Assembly: GCA_003021705.1 (NCBI GenBank)
Contig: PXRJ01000007.1
Location: 32,449-96,448 of the forward strand
Length of the DNA stretch: 64,000 bases
Direction of reading: 5' to 3'
Source: Halobacteriales archaeon QS_3_64_16
GTDB lineage: Archaea; Halobacteriota; Halobacteria; Halobacteriales; Halococcaceae
A program made the position numbers and the translations under genes. The notes beneath the pieces were generated by a model that ran no database searches, had not been told where the DNA came from, and saw nothing but the letters and a program-made list of their open reading frames with translations. Shown here one piece after another: positions 37,484 to 46,993 of the stretch (position 1 is the stretch's first letter; every line of letters begins with the position of its first letter).

Positions 37484-38701
37484 TCAGGGAGCGGGTCTCG
37501 CGTCACCGACCGCCTGCGATCCGGCCGCGTCGAGCGCTACGACGGCGTATCGCCCCGCGTCGTTCGGGACGTGGAGGTCGATCGCGACGTCGCGTTTCTC
37601 GCCCGCACCCAGTTCGTAGGGCCGGCTCTCTACGGTCCGGAGCGGGTTCCCCGCGTCGTCCTCGAAGGCACACATCGCGACGACGCCGCGCTCCCCGCCG
37701 CCGTTGACGAGCGTCCCCTGGAGTCTCGCGGAACCGCCATCGCCGGCGGCGAGATCGATTGCTTCGCCCGTGCCATCGACCAGCTCGACTCCCGAGAAGG
37801 ACAGCTCGGCTGCGGCCTCGCCCTCGCTCTCGCGGTAGGCATCGATCTGATTGCGGATCCCCTCTGCGCGGCGTGCGGCCCGTCCCGAGACCTGAGTCTC
37901 GAGATCGACCGTTAGCCGATCGATGTCCGAGAGCAGCGACTCGCGGCCGGCCCGATCACCCTCGGCGAATGCCGCGAGCCGATTTCTGATAGTATCGGTC
38001 TCCTCCTCGACGTCGCTCTCGGACCGCGCTTCGATCTCGTCGAGTGCGTCCCGGAAATCGAGCGTTGGCGGGAGATCCGCGCCTCCGGTCCCGATCTCCG
38101 CGCCGCGTGCCTTCAGCCCCTCGTGTGAGGGCGACTGCGAGACTTCTACGATCTCGCCCGTCTCCTCCAGTTCCGCGAGGCGCTCGCGTGCGCTCTCAGG
38201 ATCGAGGCCGCCGACGGCGCTCGCGAGCGCGATCAGCCGCTCGGGGCTTACCTTCCCGGTTCCGGCCTCGGCGTCCTGACGGAACGGCTCGATTTCCCGG
38301 AGGAACGCGAAGAGTTCCCCGAGATCGGTCTCGCCGCCGACTCCCTCGTGCCAGGCGGCGGGGAAGGCACTCAGGCGGTTCTCGCTCGCGTCGAGCACGT
38401 AGATGCCTTCTCCCTCCCATTCCGTGGCGTCGGTGCGTCGCGTCCGGAGCTCCTGGATCAGGAGGCCATCGGAGATCGCGTGTGTCTCCTGGTCGGTCAG
38501 TCCCTCCGCCTGCGTGTCGAGCGCGACGTCGGCCTCATGGTCGTCGAGCGCGCGGGCGTAGGCCACAAGCGTCTCCCGGGTGAGACCCGGCTCGTCGTCG
38601 GTGCTGTATCCCTCACAGAGCACGAGGAGTTCCTCGGCCCGAAGCGTTCCGCGGTCGGTCGCTTCGTCGATAATACGGTCGTCGAGATCGGTGTCAGTCA
38701 T
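37484..38701 (-). CDS. Conserved haloarchaeal protein of unknown function
   Basis: A 405-residue soluble acidic protein. Residues 1-110 are helical (MTDTDLDDRIIDEATDRGTL). Residues 140-190 look like a small winged-helix-like unit (SPERLIALASAVGGLDPESA, LAELEETGEIVEVS). Residues 205-290 form a charged helical segment. The C-terminal 110 residues are beta-rich (ELSFSGVELVDGTGEAIDL, RYAVVALDAAG) and look like an Ig-like fold. There are no catalytic motifs and no signal peptide. ATG 38701 is used; the extension to 38905 runs into the divergent usp gene. Confidence 0.65.
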   Translation of the reverse strand: MTDTDLDDRIIDEATDRGTLRAEELLVLCEGYSTDDEPGLTRETLVAYARALDDHEADVALDTQAEGLTDQETHAISDGLLIQELRTRRTDATEWEGEGIYVLDASENRLSAFPAAWHEGVGGETDLGELFAFLREIEPFRQDAEAGTGKVSPERLIALASAVGGLDPESARERLAELEETGEIVEVSQSPSHEGLKARGAEIGTGGADLPPTLDFRDALDEIEARSESDVEEETDTIRNRLAAFAEGDRAGRESLLSDIDRLTVDLETQVSGRAARRAEGIRNQIDAYRESEGEAAAELSFSGVELVDGTGEAIDLAAGDGGSARLQGTLVNGGGERGVVAMCAFEDDAGNPLRTVESRPYELGAGEKRDVAIDLHVPNDAGRYAVVALDAAGSQAVGDARPAP

Positions 38702-38891
38702 CGCGCGCGTTTCGGCCGGCAGGTACCTAAACCGCCCGACAGCCTGACACCCAGGGGCGGTGACCGACCGAAAGGAGGGCGCAGACGCGCGGTTTCGGGA
38801 CGAATCGGCCGAGTCGGCCGGGAGGTCGGGGCGAGAGCCATCACCTGAGGACGGGTTAGATTTACGCCGTTTCGGCCTCGGAGTGCCTACT

Positions 38892-39410
38892 ATGTACGAT
38901 CGCATTCTCGTTCCGACGGATGGCAGCGATCCGGCGACCGAGGCGGCCGATCACGCCTTCGACCTCGCCGACGAACGTGGGGCGAGCGTCCATCTGCTCT
39001 ATATCGTCGAGGCCGACTACCAGGGCACCGTCGAGGCCTATGGCGAGCCCGGCGGGATGAGCGCGTTCACCGAGTCGATCCTCCCTGCCCTCGAAGCCGA
39101 AGGCGAGGAAGCTGCCGAGAACTTGGAAGCGCGGGCGGCCGAACGGGATATCGATACGGTTACCGAAGTCCGCTCCGGGCGTGCCCGCGAGGACATCGTC
39201 CGCTACACTGAGGAGGAAACCATCGATCTGATCGTCATGGGCACACATGGTCGCAGCGGCGTCGAACGCCTCCTCCTGGGAAGTGTCACCGAGCGCGTGC
39301 TCCGGGAGTCGGATGTCCCAGTGCTGGTCGTTCGCGCCTCCGAGGACGGTAGTAGTGAGTCCGACGAACCGGCGGACGGACGCAAAGGGAACGACGCGGA
39401 CGATAGCTGA
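38892..39410 (+). CDS. Universal stress protein (UspA family)
   Basis: A 172-residue single-domain UspA protein. It opens YDRILVPTDGSDPATEAADH and carries the ATP-binding loop GTHGRSGVERLLLGSVTERV near residue 118, so it is the nucleotide-binding type. An acidic Ser/Glu/Asp tail of about 22 residues follows the fold. It is transcribed divergently from the 37484-38701 gene across about 190 bp. Unlike the decayed copy at 21917, this one is intact. Confidence 0.92.
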   Translation: MYDRILVPTDGSDPATEAADHAFDLADERGASVHLLYIVEADYQGTVEAYGEPGGMSAFTESILPALEAEGEEAAENLEARAAERDIDTVTEVRSGRAREDIVRYTEEETIDLIVMGTHGRSGVERLLLGSVTERVLRESDVPVLVVRASEDGSSESDEPADGRKGNDADDS

Positions 39411-39488
39411 CCTTCGCGGGACTCTCCCTACCGTCGTCAGCGGTTCGTTCGCCGGCCGTCGGGTACCGGGAACTCCCCTCCTCTCTGT

Positions 39489-40496
39489 TCAGTTGAGGAA
39501 GTCGATCGCGTCATTCAGATCCAGTCCGATGGTTCCCTTCCGGTAGCCCTCGACGTGGCCGTCCGGCCGGGCACGGTAGATAACGGCCGGGCGGTGGTGT
39601 ACGTCCGGCGTGGCCTCCCGGATCGGGGTCCAGTTCTCCTCGGCAAAACTCGAGCAGTCGACGAACAGCGTCGCCCCTCCGCCGTGGGCGGCCAGTTGGC
39701 CCGACGTTTTGGTTTCTGCGGTATCACGGATCGCGGCGATAGGTCCGGATGCGGCGCGACGCCGGGGGATCTCTGGTCGGGTCACCTCGACGAGCACGTT
39801 CGTCGAGCCCCGCTCCGCGCGGTAATCGAGCGAGTGGCCGGTACTCACCTCGATCTCGGGGGTGATCGCATACCCCGCCTCGACGAGGATCTTTCCGGCG
39901 ACGAACTCGCTTATCGCGGCGCTCATGCGGACCCGATCGACCTGCTGGGCAGTGCCCAGTTTGCCCGCCATCGTGTGGCGATAGACGTCGAGCGCGCCGG
40001 TATGCAGGAAGTCTTCGAGAAAGCGGGTCGCCGCCCGCCGGTCGGCGTCGGGAAAGCCCGCGGCGTGCTCCCGGAAGAACGCGCGCGTCGAGTGACGACC
40101 GTCTTTGGACATGAACACCGGCAGAAAGAACCACGAGACATGCGGGAAGTCGGCGAGCCAGGATTCTTCCTCCTGCAGCGTATCCAGTAGTTCCCGCTGG
40201 GCCCAGCGCGCGACCGGGTAGGGTACGTCGGGCCAGCCGAACTTCTCGGTGCGCCAGAGCGACTTGGGGGTTTCCGTGTTGCCCATCCAGTAGCCTTCCT
40301 CGTCCCGCCGGGCGAACAGGGCCAGATCGCCGTTGTCCATCTCGAAGCGGTGTGTCTCCCAACCGCCAACGGTATCGAAGCGCGGGGTTGCCGACTGCGC
40401 ACCGAGGTTTCCCTGGAGTGGCTGGTAGATCTCGCGATGGACGCGCTCCCCGCTCCAGGCCTCGGGCGAGTAGCGGAATCGAAGCGGTTTCGCCAC
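39489..40496 (-). CDS. DUF5784-like haloarchaeal protein, possible nuclease fold
   Basis: A 335-residue soluble protein, starting at GTG 40496 with AKPLRFRYSPEAWSGERVHR. It resembles the haloarchaea-only DUF5784 family (GNLGAQSATPRFD, HRFEMDNGDLALFARRD). The second half has SAAISEFVAGKILVEAGYAI, then SLDYRAERGSTNVLVEVTRP. This order (helix, Asp, 11-12 residues, then Glu-x-Thr in a strand) resembles the PD-(D/E)XK nuclease core, with Thr in place of the usual Lys. Function is unknown; the nuclease reading is an inference. Confidence 0.7.
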   Translation of the reverse strand: MAKPLRFRYSPEAWSGERVHREIYQPLQGNLGAQSATPRFDTVGGWETHRFEMDNGDLALFARRDEEGYWMGNTETPKSLWRTEKFGWPDVPYPVARWAQRELLDTLQEEESWLADFPHVSWFFLPVFMSKDGRHSTRAFFREHAAGFPDADRRAATRFLEDFLHTGALDVYRHTMAGKLGTAQQVDRVRMSAAISEFVAGKILVEAGYAITPEIEVSTGHSLDYRAERGSTNVLVEVTRPEIPRRRAASGPIAAIRDTAETKTSGQLAAHGGGATLFVDCSSFAEENWTPIREATPDVHHRPAVIYRARPDGHVEGYRKGTIGLDLNDAIDFLN

Positions 40497-40636
40497 GGTT
40501 CTAGACGTAGGGAGGGGCGAGGGTGGCATACATCTTGGCTTCGAGCCGTCGGCTCGAACGCCCGCCGAGGCGAGCGGCGCGGAACGAATCGGTTTACACG
40601 GAGGGGAGATTAGGGCCGGTCAATGGAGGGACGCGC

Positions 40637-42490
40637 ATGGCTGAACTGATCGGGCTCGTCGCGGTGATCATCGGGCTCGGGGTCGGCGCTCAACTGCTCG
40701 CCGACCGGACCCGGGTGCCCAGTATCGTCTTTCTCATCGCGGCGGGGATCTTCCTCGGTCCCGAGGGCATCGGCTACATCACGCGGGATACATTCGGGAC
40801 GGCGCTGCCGACGATCGTCGGCCTCTCGGTCGCGATCATCGTCTTCGAGGGGGCTTTTCACCTCCGTCTCTCCCGCCTGCGGGAAGCCCCCACCGCGACG
40901 ATCCGGCTGGTGACACTCGGGGCCGCAATCTCCTTTCTCGCGACGAGCGTCGTCGTCCGGTATGCGATCCCGACGCGGTGGTCGGTGGCATTTCTGATCG
41001 GGGCATTGCTCATCGCGACCGGCCCGACGGTGATCACGCCCATATTACAAGTGGTGCCGGTCAGGGATCGGGTCGCAACTGCCCTCGAGACCGAAGGCAT
41101 CGTCAACGACGTCACCGCGGCGATCCTCGCGGTCGTGATCTTCGAGCTGATCGTCGCCGAGAGCGACGCTCCCGGCGTCGCGCTTAGCTTGTTCGCCGAG
41201 CGGCTTGGCATCGGCCTGTTCGTCGGCCTGATCGTCGCGCTCACGGTCTGGTATCTGCTTCGCTTCGTCGATCTTTCGCCGGGCAACGCCCCTCGCAATG
41301 CCCGGCTGCTCGTGCTCGCGGGCGCGCTGGTCGCCTATGCCGGGGCCGATACGCTCGTGAGCGAGGGTGGGGTCGCCGCCGCCGCGACCGCGGGCATCGT
41401 CTTAGGGAACTTAGATGTCCCCTACGAGCGCGACGTCACCCAGTTCAAGGGCGACATCACGCTGCTCGTGCTTTCGTTCGTCTTCATCGCACTCGCTGCC
41501 CTGCTACGCTTCTCGGATCTGGTCGCACTCGGTCTGGGGGGGATAATCGTCGTGCTCGCGGTGGCACTTCTCATTCGGCCAGCGGGCGTTCTGCTTGCGA
41601 CGGCCGGCGATCGCTTTACAACCGGGGAGAAACTCTTCATGAGCTTCGTCGGCCCGCGAGGGATCATCCCGGCGTCGGTTGCGACGCTGTTCGCCGTTGA
41701 GCTCGCTGCCCAAGGGCTGAACCGAGCCTCGACCGTCCTAGTCGGGACGGTCTTTCTGGTGATCATCACAACCGCGGTCTTCGAGGGCGGGTTCGCACGA
41801 TATATTGCGGAGTACCTCGACGTGATCCCCATGCGCGTGATCGTCGTCGGCGGCGGCCAGGTGGGAAGAGCCCTCGCTGCCCGGCTCGAGGATCGGGGCG
41901 AGAACATCGTGGTGATCGACGACGACGAGCGGACGATCGAGCGCGTCCGTGAGGCCGGCTATACCGTCCACATCGGCGATGGGACGAGTACGGAAGTACT
42001 GCGGGCTGCCGGCGCGGAGAACACTAAAACCCTCGTGGCCGCGACCGGCGATGACGACGCGAACCTGCTCGCCGCCCAGCTCGCCCGTTCGACCTTCGAC
42101 GTCGAGCGGATCATCTCGCGGGTGAACACCGCCGAGAACGTCCCCGCCTTCGAGAATTTGGGCGTCGAGACGATCTCCTCGACGCTCGCGACCGCCTGGG
42201 CGATCGACAACGCGATCGAACGTCCCGCGCTGTCGAACTGGATGACCGAACTCGAACGCTCCGGTGACGTCCAGGAGATCGAGATCACCGCCGATTCGGT
42301 CGTTGGCCTCACCATCAGGGAGCTAGACGATGTCCTGCCGGATGGCTGTCTGATCGCACTGGTCGGTCGCGACGGCGACAGCCAGGTCCCCGAACGGGCC
42401 TTCGAACTCGAGTACGGCGATCACCTCACAGTTCTCGGGCGCAAGGAGGCAGTCAAGCAAGCATTAGAGCGCTTCCATCCCCACGACTGA
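40637..42490 (+). CDS. NhaP-type Na+/H+ antiporter with RCK domain
   Basis: A 617-residue CPA1 transporter exchanging sodium (or potassium) for protons. About 12 helices span residues 1-395. They include GPEGIGYITRD, the FEGAFHL motif, and the ion-binding ETEGIVNDVTAAI region in helix 5. A TrkA-N/RCK nucleotide-binding domain begins near residue 400 (RVIVVGGGQVGRALA), and a TrkA-C domain closes the protein (TVLGRKEAVKQALERF). The fused RCK domain implies gating by NAD(H) or another nucleotide. ATG 40637 is used. Confidence 0.9.
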   Translation: MAELIGLVAVIIGLGVGAQLLADRTRVPSIVFLIAAGIFLGPEGIGYITRDTFGTALPTIVGLSVAIIVFEGAFHLRLSRLREAPTATIRLVTLGAAISFLATSVVVRYAIPTRWSVAFLIGALLIATGPTVITPILQVVPVRDRVATALETEGIVNDVTAAILAVVIFELIVAESDAPGVALSLFAERLGIGLFVGLIVALTVWYLLRFVDLSPGNAPRNARLLVLAGALVAYAGADTLVSEGGVAAAATAGIVLGNLDVPYERDVTQFKGDITLLVLSFVFIALAALLRFSDLVALGLGGIIVVLAVALLIRPAGVLLATAGDRFTTGEKLFMSFVGPRGIIPASVATLFAVELAAQGLNRASTVLVGTVFLVIITTAVFEGGFARYIAEYLDVIPMRVIVVGGGQVGRALAARLEDRGENIVVIDDDERTIERVREAGYTVHIGDGTSTEVLRAAGAENTKTLVAATGDDDANLLAAQLARSTFDVERIISRVNTAENVPAFENLGVETISSTLATAWAIDNAIERPALSNWMTELERSGDVQEIEITADSVVGLTIRELDDVLPDGCLIALVGRDGDSQVPERAFELEYGDHLTVLGRKEAVKQALERFHPHD

Positions 42491-42606
42491 GACCCGACAG
42501 TGCCAGTCTCAGGGCGTCGATCTCGACGGACCGCTCGGCTGCTCGTATCGATCGGCTGGGGGTAGTGAGTCGACACTAGAGGCTATGGACGCAGCGTTCC
42601 CGGGAG

Positions 42607-43365
42607 CTACATGTACATCCGGTCGTCGTAGCGGTCGTCCTCGCGGGTATCCTGGACGTGTTCGGCGAGGCGCTCGTAGTATGCGCCGACACTGGCGGCG
42701 AATTCCTCGATCGGGCCGGTATCGATGTCGAGATCGTAGACGTCCTCGACCGTCTCGAGCAATCGGAGCGCGGCGTCGATGTCGGGGCTGCGTGGGTGGA
42801 CCGGCGTAGTATACACACAGACCGCGAGCAAGGGTTCGAGCCCGTGAGTCACCAAGCTCCCGTTGATACCGCTGAGGTAGCCGTTTTCCATCGGTTGGGG
42901 GGACGTCTCGCTATCGAGATCAGCGAGATGCTTCTCGCGATAGTCCTCGGTCGCGATGTAGAAGCTCCGGTGGGCCTCGGGGTCGTGGTCGAGCGGTACG
43001 CCCGAGAGAACGGCGATCTCCTCGACGCTATTCCGTTCGGTCCACTCGACGATCGCGCTCCCGAAGGGATCGGCCGCTCCCAGCGGGACGAACAGCTCGC
43101 CCATGAGCACGGTGATGTCCAGATCGGGGCGCGAGAACAGCCGGGTGTGATGGTGGGCCAGTCCACCCGAAAACGGTGCGATCGAAGGCAGGTTCTCGGC
43201 GGCGATGTGGCCGGTCTCCTCCAAGTCGAGCTGGTCGATGAGGTAATCGACGGCGGTAAGTCCAGCCAAACCGAACTCCGAGAAACCAGCGAGCAGTGTC
43301 TCTGCGGGCTCACTGTTGTGAACGATGTCGAAGGTCGAAGCAGCGTCGTGAGGATCACTCGACAT
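42607..43365 (-). CDS. PAC2-family protein (proteasome assembly chaperone-like)
   Basis: A 252-residue PAC2-type protein. Hallmarks are ETLLAGFSEFGLAGLTAVDY near residue 18, DITVLMGELFVPLGAA, EEIAVLSGVPLDH and YLSGINGSLVTHGLEPLLAV. The last 60 residues are helical and acidic (EEFAASVGAYYERLAEHVQD). Eukaryotic PAC2 helps assemble the proteasome; archaeal PAC2 proteins lack an assigned role, although some bind proteasome parts. It is not in an obvious operon. Confidence 0.85.
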   Translation of the reverse strand: MSSDPHDAASTFDIVHNSEPAETLLAGFSEFGLAGLTAVDYLIDQLDLEETGHIAAENLPSIAPFSGGLAHHHTRLFSRPDLDITVLMGELFVPLGAADPFGSAIVEWTERNSVEEIAVLSGVPLDHDPEAHRSFYIATEDYREKHLADLDSETSPQPMENGYLSGINGSLVTHGLEPLLAVCVYTTPVHPRSPDIDAALRLLETVEDVYDLDIDTGPIEEFAASVGAYYERLAEHVQDTREDDRYDDRMYM

Positions 43366-43680
43366 ACCTCGGCTCCGAGCGATCGACCGTCAACCGTTTC
43401 GCGTGCGTCGTCGTATTTCTTGCTTGGATCGAAGCACCGAAACGGCGAGGCGGTGCGGAACGTCGCATCCGCGAGCGCTAGCGAGCGGTTCCCCGCGAAC
43501 GAGCCGAAGGCCAGTGAGCGTTTTTGATCCCCGGTCGTTCTTGTTCGCTCCCGTTAGTCGCTCACGAAAACAGATTCTTGCCGGGCCCATAGTGAGCGAC
43601 CGCAGGGAGTCGTTCGAAAGGCGCTTCGTGCCTTTCGAACCATGAGTGAGTGAGCGAGGATCCCAGCGAAAAAGTGGGTG
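43366..43680. other. 315-bp intergenic region with a strong hairpin
   Basis: No gene. It contains repeated agtgagcg-type and gcgagcg-type short motifs common in haloarchaeal intergenic DNA, plus a perfect 11-bp stem at 43612-43640. It follows the end of purF and lies upstream of the PAC2 gene. Confidence 0.6.
43612..43640. terminator. Perfect 11-bp hairpin downstream of purF
   Basis: The arms GTTCGAAAGGC and GCCTTTCGAAC pair without mismatch around the 7-base loop GCTTCGT. It sits about 40 bp beyond the purF stop on the minus strand. It could aid termination or stabilise the 3' end of the lsm-rpl37e-purF transcript; an intergenic repeat element is the alternative. Confidence 0.45.
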
Positions 43681-45168
43681 TTAGTCGTCGGCGTTGCCGG
43701 CAGCCTCGACTGCGGAATCGCCGACCAACGGGCGCTCTACCTCTCGATCGCTTTCTTCGCCGTCGATGTCGTAGGGGTATTTTCCCGTCACGCAGCCCAG
43801 ACAGAGGTCCGCGCGCTCGCGGTCGAGGGTCTCTGCGATCGCGTCGATCGAGAGATAGGCGAGGCTGTCGGCCTCGAGCACGTCTCGTACCTCCTCGGTC
43901 GTTCTGTCCGACGCGATGAGTTCCTCGCGGCTCGCCATGTCGATGCCCATGTAACAGGGCGCGACGATCGGCGGCGCGCCGATCCGGACGTGAACTTCCT
44001 CCGCACCGGCGTCCTGGAGTAGTTCGACGAGTTGGGTCGAGGTCGTCCCGCGGACGATCGAGTCGTCGATCAACGTCACCGACCGTCCCACGACGGTACT
44101 CTTGATCGGGTTGAGCTTCAGGCGGACGGCGCGTTCGCGCTCGTCTTGGCTTGGCATGATAAATGTCCGGCCGACGTAGCGGTTTTTCATCAGCCCCTCG
44201 GCGAACTCGACGTTCGGTTCTCCCTCCTCCGCCGAGTTCTCGGCGTTCTCGCGGCCCTCATTCGCGGCTTCGGCATACCCGGTGGCAAACGCTCTCCCGG
44301 AGTCAGGCACCGGCATCACGACGTCGGTCTCGACGGGATTTTCCTTCCAGAGCCGATGGCCGAGTTCCCGGCGAACGTCGTAGACCAGTTCTTCGTCGAT
44401 CACGCTGTCGGGCCGGGCGAAGTAGACGTACTCGAAGAAGCAGTTCGCCGACTGGGGCGGTGAGGCGAGCTGGTAGGAGTCGAAGCCCGACCCGTCCTCC
44501 TCGAGCACGACGAGTTCGCCGGGCCTGACCTCGCGAATGAGTTCGCCATCCAGAGTATCGACCGCCGCGGACTCGCTCGCTAAAACGTAGCCATCGCCCA
44601 GATCGCCGATACACAGCGGTCGGTTCCCCTGGGGGTCACGCAAGCCCATCACCGTGTCGTCGTGGGTGATCGTCAGCGAGTAGGAGCCATGAATCCGGCT
44701 CATCGTCCGCTTGACCGCACGGACGAGATCGGATTCGAGCAGGTTGTGCGCGAGGTCGTGGGCGATGACCTCGGTGTCCCCGCGGGTCGTGAAGGCGTGG
44801 CCCCGCTCTTCGAGATCGGCGCGTATGTCGGCGGCGTTTACGAGGTTGCCGTTGTGTGCGAGGCCGAGCGACCCACTTTTGAACGAGACCGAGAAGGGCT
44901 GAGCACAGCAGGCGTCTACCCCTCCGGAGGTGGGATAGCGGACGTGGCCGGCCCCGACCGATCCCCGGAGGTCATCTAAGTCTTCGGCGGCAAAGACGTC
45001 GCCGACCAGGCCGGTCTCGACGTGGTCGTACTGCTGGAACCCGTCGTGGGTGACGATCCCCGCGGACTCCTGGCCGCGGTGCTGGAGAGCATACAGCGAG
45101 TAATACAATGGACGTGCGGCGGCGCGATCGGCGAGTGAAATGCCGACGACGCCGCATTTCTCGTGCAT
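43681..45168 (-). CDS. purF: Amidophosphoribosyltransferase
   Basis: Catalyses the first committed step of purine synthesis, making phosphoribosylamine from PRPP and glutamine. The N-terminal Ntn glutaminase begins MHEKCGVVGISL; Cys5 would become the nucleophile after removal of the first residues. HNGNLVNA and RGDTEV mark the glutaminase. The PRTase domain has the PRPP loop SVTLIDDSIVRGTTS. An acidic insert of about 20 residues lies near residue 308. C-terminal cysteines (ADLCLGCVTG) match the Bacillus-type enzyme with an iron-sulfur cluster. It follows lsm-rpl37e, a conserved haloarchaeal gene order. Confidence 0.95.
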   Translation of the reverse strand: MHEKCGVVGISLADRAAARPLYYSLYALQHRGQESAGIVTHDGFQQYDHVETGLVGDVFAAEDLDDLRGSVGAGHVRYPTSGGVDACCAQPFSVSFKSGSLGLAHNGNLVNAADIRADLEERGHAFTTRGDTEVIAHDLAHNLLESDLVRAVKRTMSRIHGSYSLTITHDDTVMGLRDPQGNRPLCIGDLGDGYVLASESAAVDTLDGELIREVRPGELVVLEEDGSGFDSYQLASPPQSANCFFEYVYFARPDSVIDEELVYDVRRELGHRLWKENPVETDVVMPVPDSGRAFATGYAEAANEGRENAENSAEEGEPNVEFAEGLMKNRYVGRTFIMPSQDERERAVRLKLNPIKSTVVGRSVTLIDDSIVRGTTSTQLVELLQDAGAEEVHVRIGAPPIVAPCYMGIDMASREELIASDRTTEEVRDVLEADSLAYLSIDAIAETLDRERADLCLGCVTGKYPYDIDGEESDREVERPLVGDSAVEAAGNADD

Positions 45169-45316
45169 CGAGCTAGTAAACTCTCGTTCCCGCTTTTGCG
45201 TTCGTGGCGTGGTGATTGGCGGTCACGTGGTATGGGCGATCATTACGCGGCGGCGGTCGCCTGCAACGGCGGAAATCCGATCGGGCGAGCGCTTCTCAGT
45301 CCGGCGGTCGAAGTTC

Positions 45317-45487
45317 TTACTCGCCTGTCTTCTCCTGCCAGGCGTAGTCGCGGCGCTTGGCGGATTTCCCGAACCCACAGGACGCACAGACGCCCTTTCG
45401 CTTGTGGTAGGACTTGTTCCCACACCGACGACACCGTACGTGGGTCGTCTTGTTCTTCTTCCCTTGGGCGGGCGTTCCGTCGGTCAT
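45317..45487 (-). CDS. rpl37e: 50S ribosomal protein L37e
   Basis: A 56-residue ribosomal protein. It opens [20 protein letters not shown] and has the zinc finger [20 protein letters not shown] (C-x2-C, C-x2-C). It ends [16 protein letters not shown]. All L37e hallmarks are present. Its ATG overlaps the stop of the upstream lsm gene by 4 bp, so the two are co-translated. It is basic, in contrast to most of the proteome. Confidence 0.95.
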   Translation of the reverse strand: MTDGTPAQGKKNKTTHVRCRRCGNKSYHKRKGVCASCGFGKSAKRRDYAWQEKTGE

Positions 45488-45741
45488 GTCGTGATCGAGA
45501 CGAGGTTATCGCCGCGTATAATGATTGTGTCTTCGACCGCCTCGCTTCCTCTATCCCCGGCTTCGATCGGTTCCTCGCTGCCACCCACAGCCCCTTCCTC
45601 GCTTTCGGTCGGATCAAGTACGAGGTTCATGTGCTGGTCGTAGCCCGCCAGTTCCCCGCGGTGTGTCTCGCCGCCTTTCAGCCGGACGGCGACCTGATCC
45701 CCGATGGACGCTTCGAGTACGTCAAGCGGTCGGCCACTCAT
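45484..45741 (-). CDS. Sm-like (LSm) RNA-binding protein
   Basis: An 85-residue archaeal Lsm protein, forming a ring that binds U-rich RNA. The Sm1 motif is [20 protein letters not shown] followed by [11 protein letters not shown]. The Sm2 motif near the end is [12 protein letters not shown] haloarchaeal acidic insert of about 18 residues ([18 protein letters not shown]) lies between the motifs. It sits immediately upstream of rpl37e with overlapping stop and start, an arrangement kept across archaea. Confidence 0.95.
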   Translation of the reverse strand: MSGRPLDVLEASIGDQVAVRLKGGETHRGELAGYDQHMNLVLDPTESEEGAVGGSEEPIEAGDRGSEAVEDTIIIRGDNLVSITT

Positions 45742-45853
45742 ACCGAGGGGCCTGCCCTTTGGCTATTAAGCGTACCGACTGAACTCGAAGGACGGGCCGG
45801 GATCGACGACGTGGAAGGACGAAAGGGAGAGGGGGAGGACAGGGGACCGTGTT

Positions 45854-46846
45854 CTACGGCGAGTCCGGGGGTAGTTCGGAGGCGTTCGCTCCGCTTTCGG
45901 CGGCCAGTTCGTCGATCCGTTTCGCGATGTCTAACGCACACAGGCCGTCGGCGGCGCTCACCTCGGGTTCCCGGCCGCTTCGCACGCACTCGACGAAGGA
46001 AGCGAGTTCGCGCTTGAGGGGCTCTGCGCTCTCGACCATCGGTCGCTCGACGATCCCTTCGTGGCGGTAGCGTAGCTCCCCTTGCTGTTCGATGTATTCG
46101 GGTAGGGAGTGACGATGCATCTCGATCGACTGGTTGAGGTAATCGACGACGATCCAGGACTCGGCGGTCGTGATCGAGAGCCTGCGAACTTTCTCCTGAG
46201 TGAGCCGGCTCGCGGTGAGGCTCGCAACGACGCCGCTCTCGAAGCCCAGTTGAGCGTCGATGTAGCGATTCCCACGAGTACCCAGGGCGTTGAGCGCGGT
46301 GAGGTCGCTGCCGACGAGCGAGAAGAGTACATCTATATCGTGGATCATCAGATCGAAGGCAGCGCTGTCCTCGATGTCCCGGTCGAGAGGCGGGCTCAGC
46401 CGCTGGGCGTCGACCGCGATGAGGTCGTGCTCGTCGAGCACCTCGCGGACGGCCGCGACCGCGGGGTTGAACCGCTCGATGTGGCCGACCTGGATGCGAA
46501 CGTCGTGCTCGTCGGCCAAGGCGGCGAGGCGTTCGCCTTCTTCGCGCTCGGCGACGAAGGGCTTCTCGACGAGGACGTGGACGCCGCGCTCGATACACTC
46601 GCGGGCGAGTTCGTAGTGGTACTCGGTCGGGACCGCGATCGAGACGAGATCGACCGCATCGAGCAGGGCATCCCGGGAGAGCGATCGGGTTGCGTTGTGA
46701 TCGGCGACGCTCGCTGCTCGGTCGGCGTCGGCATCACAGATCCCGACGAGATCGACTTCCGCGAGCTCGCCGTAGACCCGGGCGTGGTGCTGGCCCATCG
46801 TGCCGACGCCGATCACGCCGGCTTTCGGACGACCGTTTTCCATCAT
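45854..46846 (-). CDS. Gfo/Idh/MocA-family oxidoreductase
   Basis: A 330-residue NAD(P)-dependent sugar or polyol dehydrogenase family member. The Rossmann motif is VIGVGTMGQHHARVY at residue 10. The conserved EKPF is in LVEKPFVAER near residue 95, and the catalytic-domain HDIDVLFSLVG carries the expected His. It is close to proteins making N-acetyl sugar precursors, but the substrate cannot be told. Two adjacent ATG codons (46846, 46843) can serve as start. A palindrome lies 155 bp upstream. Confidence 0.85.
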   Translation of the reverse strand: MMENGRPKAGVIGVGTMGQHHARVYGELAEVDLVGICDADADRAASVADHNATRSLSRDALLDAVDLVSIAVPTEYHYELARECIERGVHVLVEKPFVAEREEGERLAALADEHDVRIQVGHIERFNPAVAAVREVLDEHDLIAVDAQRLSPPLDRDIEDSAAFDLMIHDIDVLFSLVGSDLTALNALGTRGNRYIDAQLGFESGVVASLTASRLTQEKVRRLSITTAESWIVVDYLNQSIEMHRHSLPEYIEQQGELRYRHEGIVERPMVESAEPLKRELASFVECVRSGREPEVSAADGLCALDIAKRIDELAAESGANASELPPDSP

Positions 46847-46993
46847 CGGTATCGGCCCTCCGATTGCCGTCCCGAAACGTGAGGGGACCCTTCGCTCGTC
46901 CGAGCTACCCACGAATGAACTCCCGGTGTGATCGGTCTTCCCCCGGCGACCCCGGCTTCGCCATCGCTTTCCACCCTCATCACCCACTCCTCC

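Noticed and set aside
45163-46017. 284-codon plus-strand frame over rpl37e and lsm
   Set aside because: Antisense to two certain small genes and rich in Arg/Ser.
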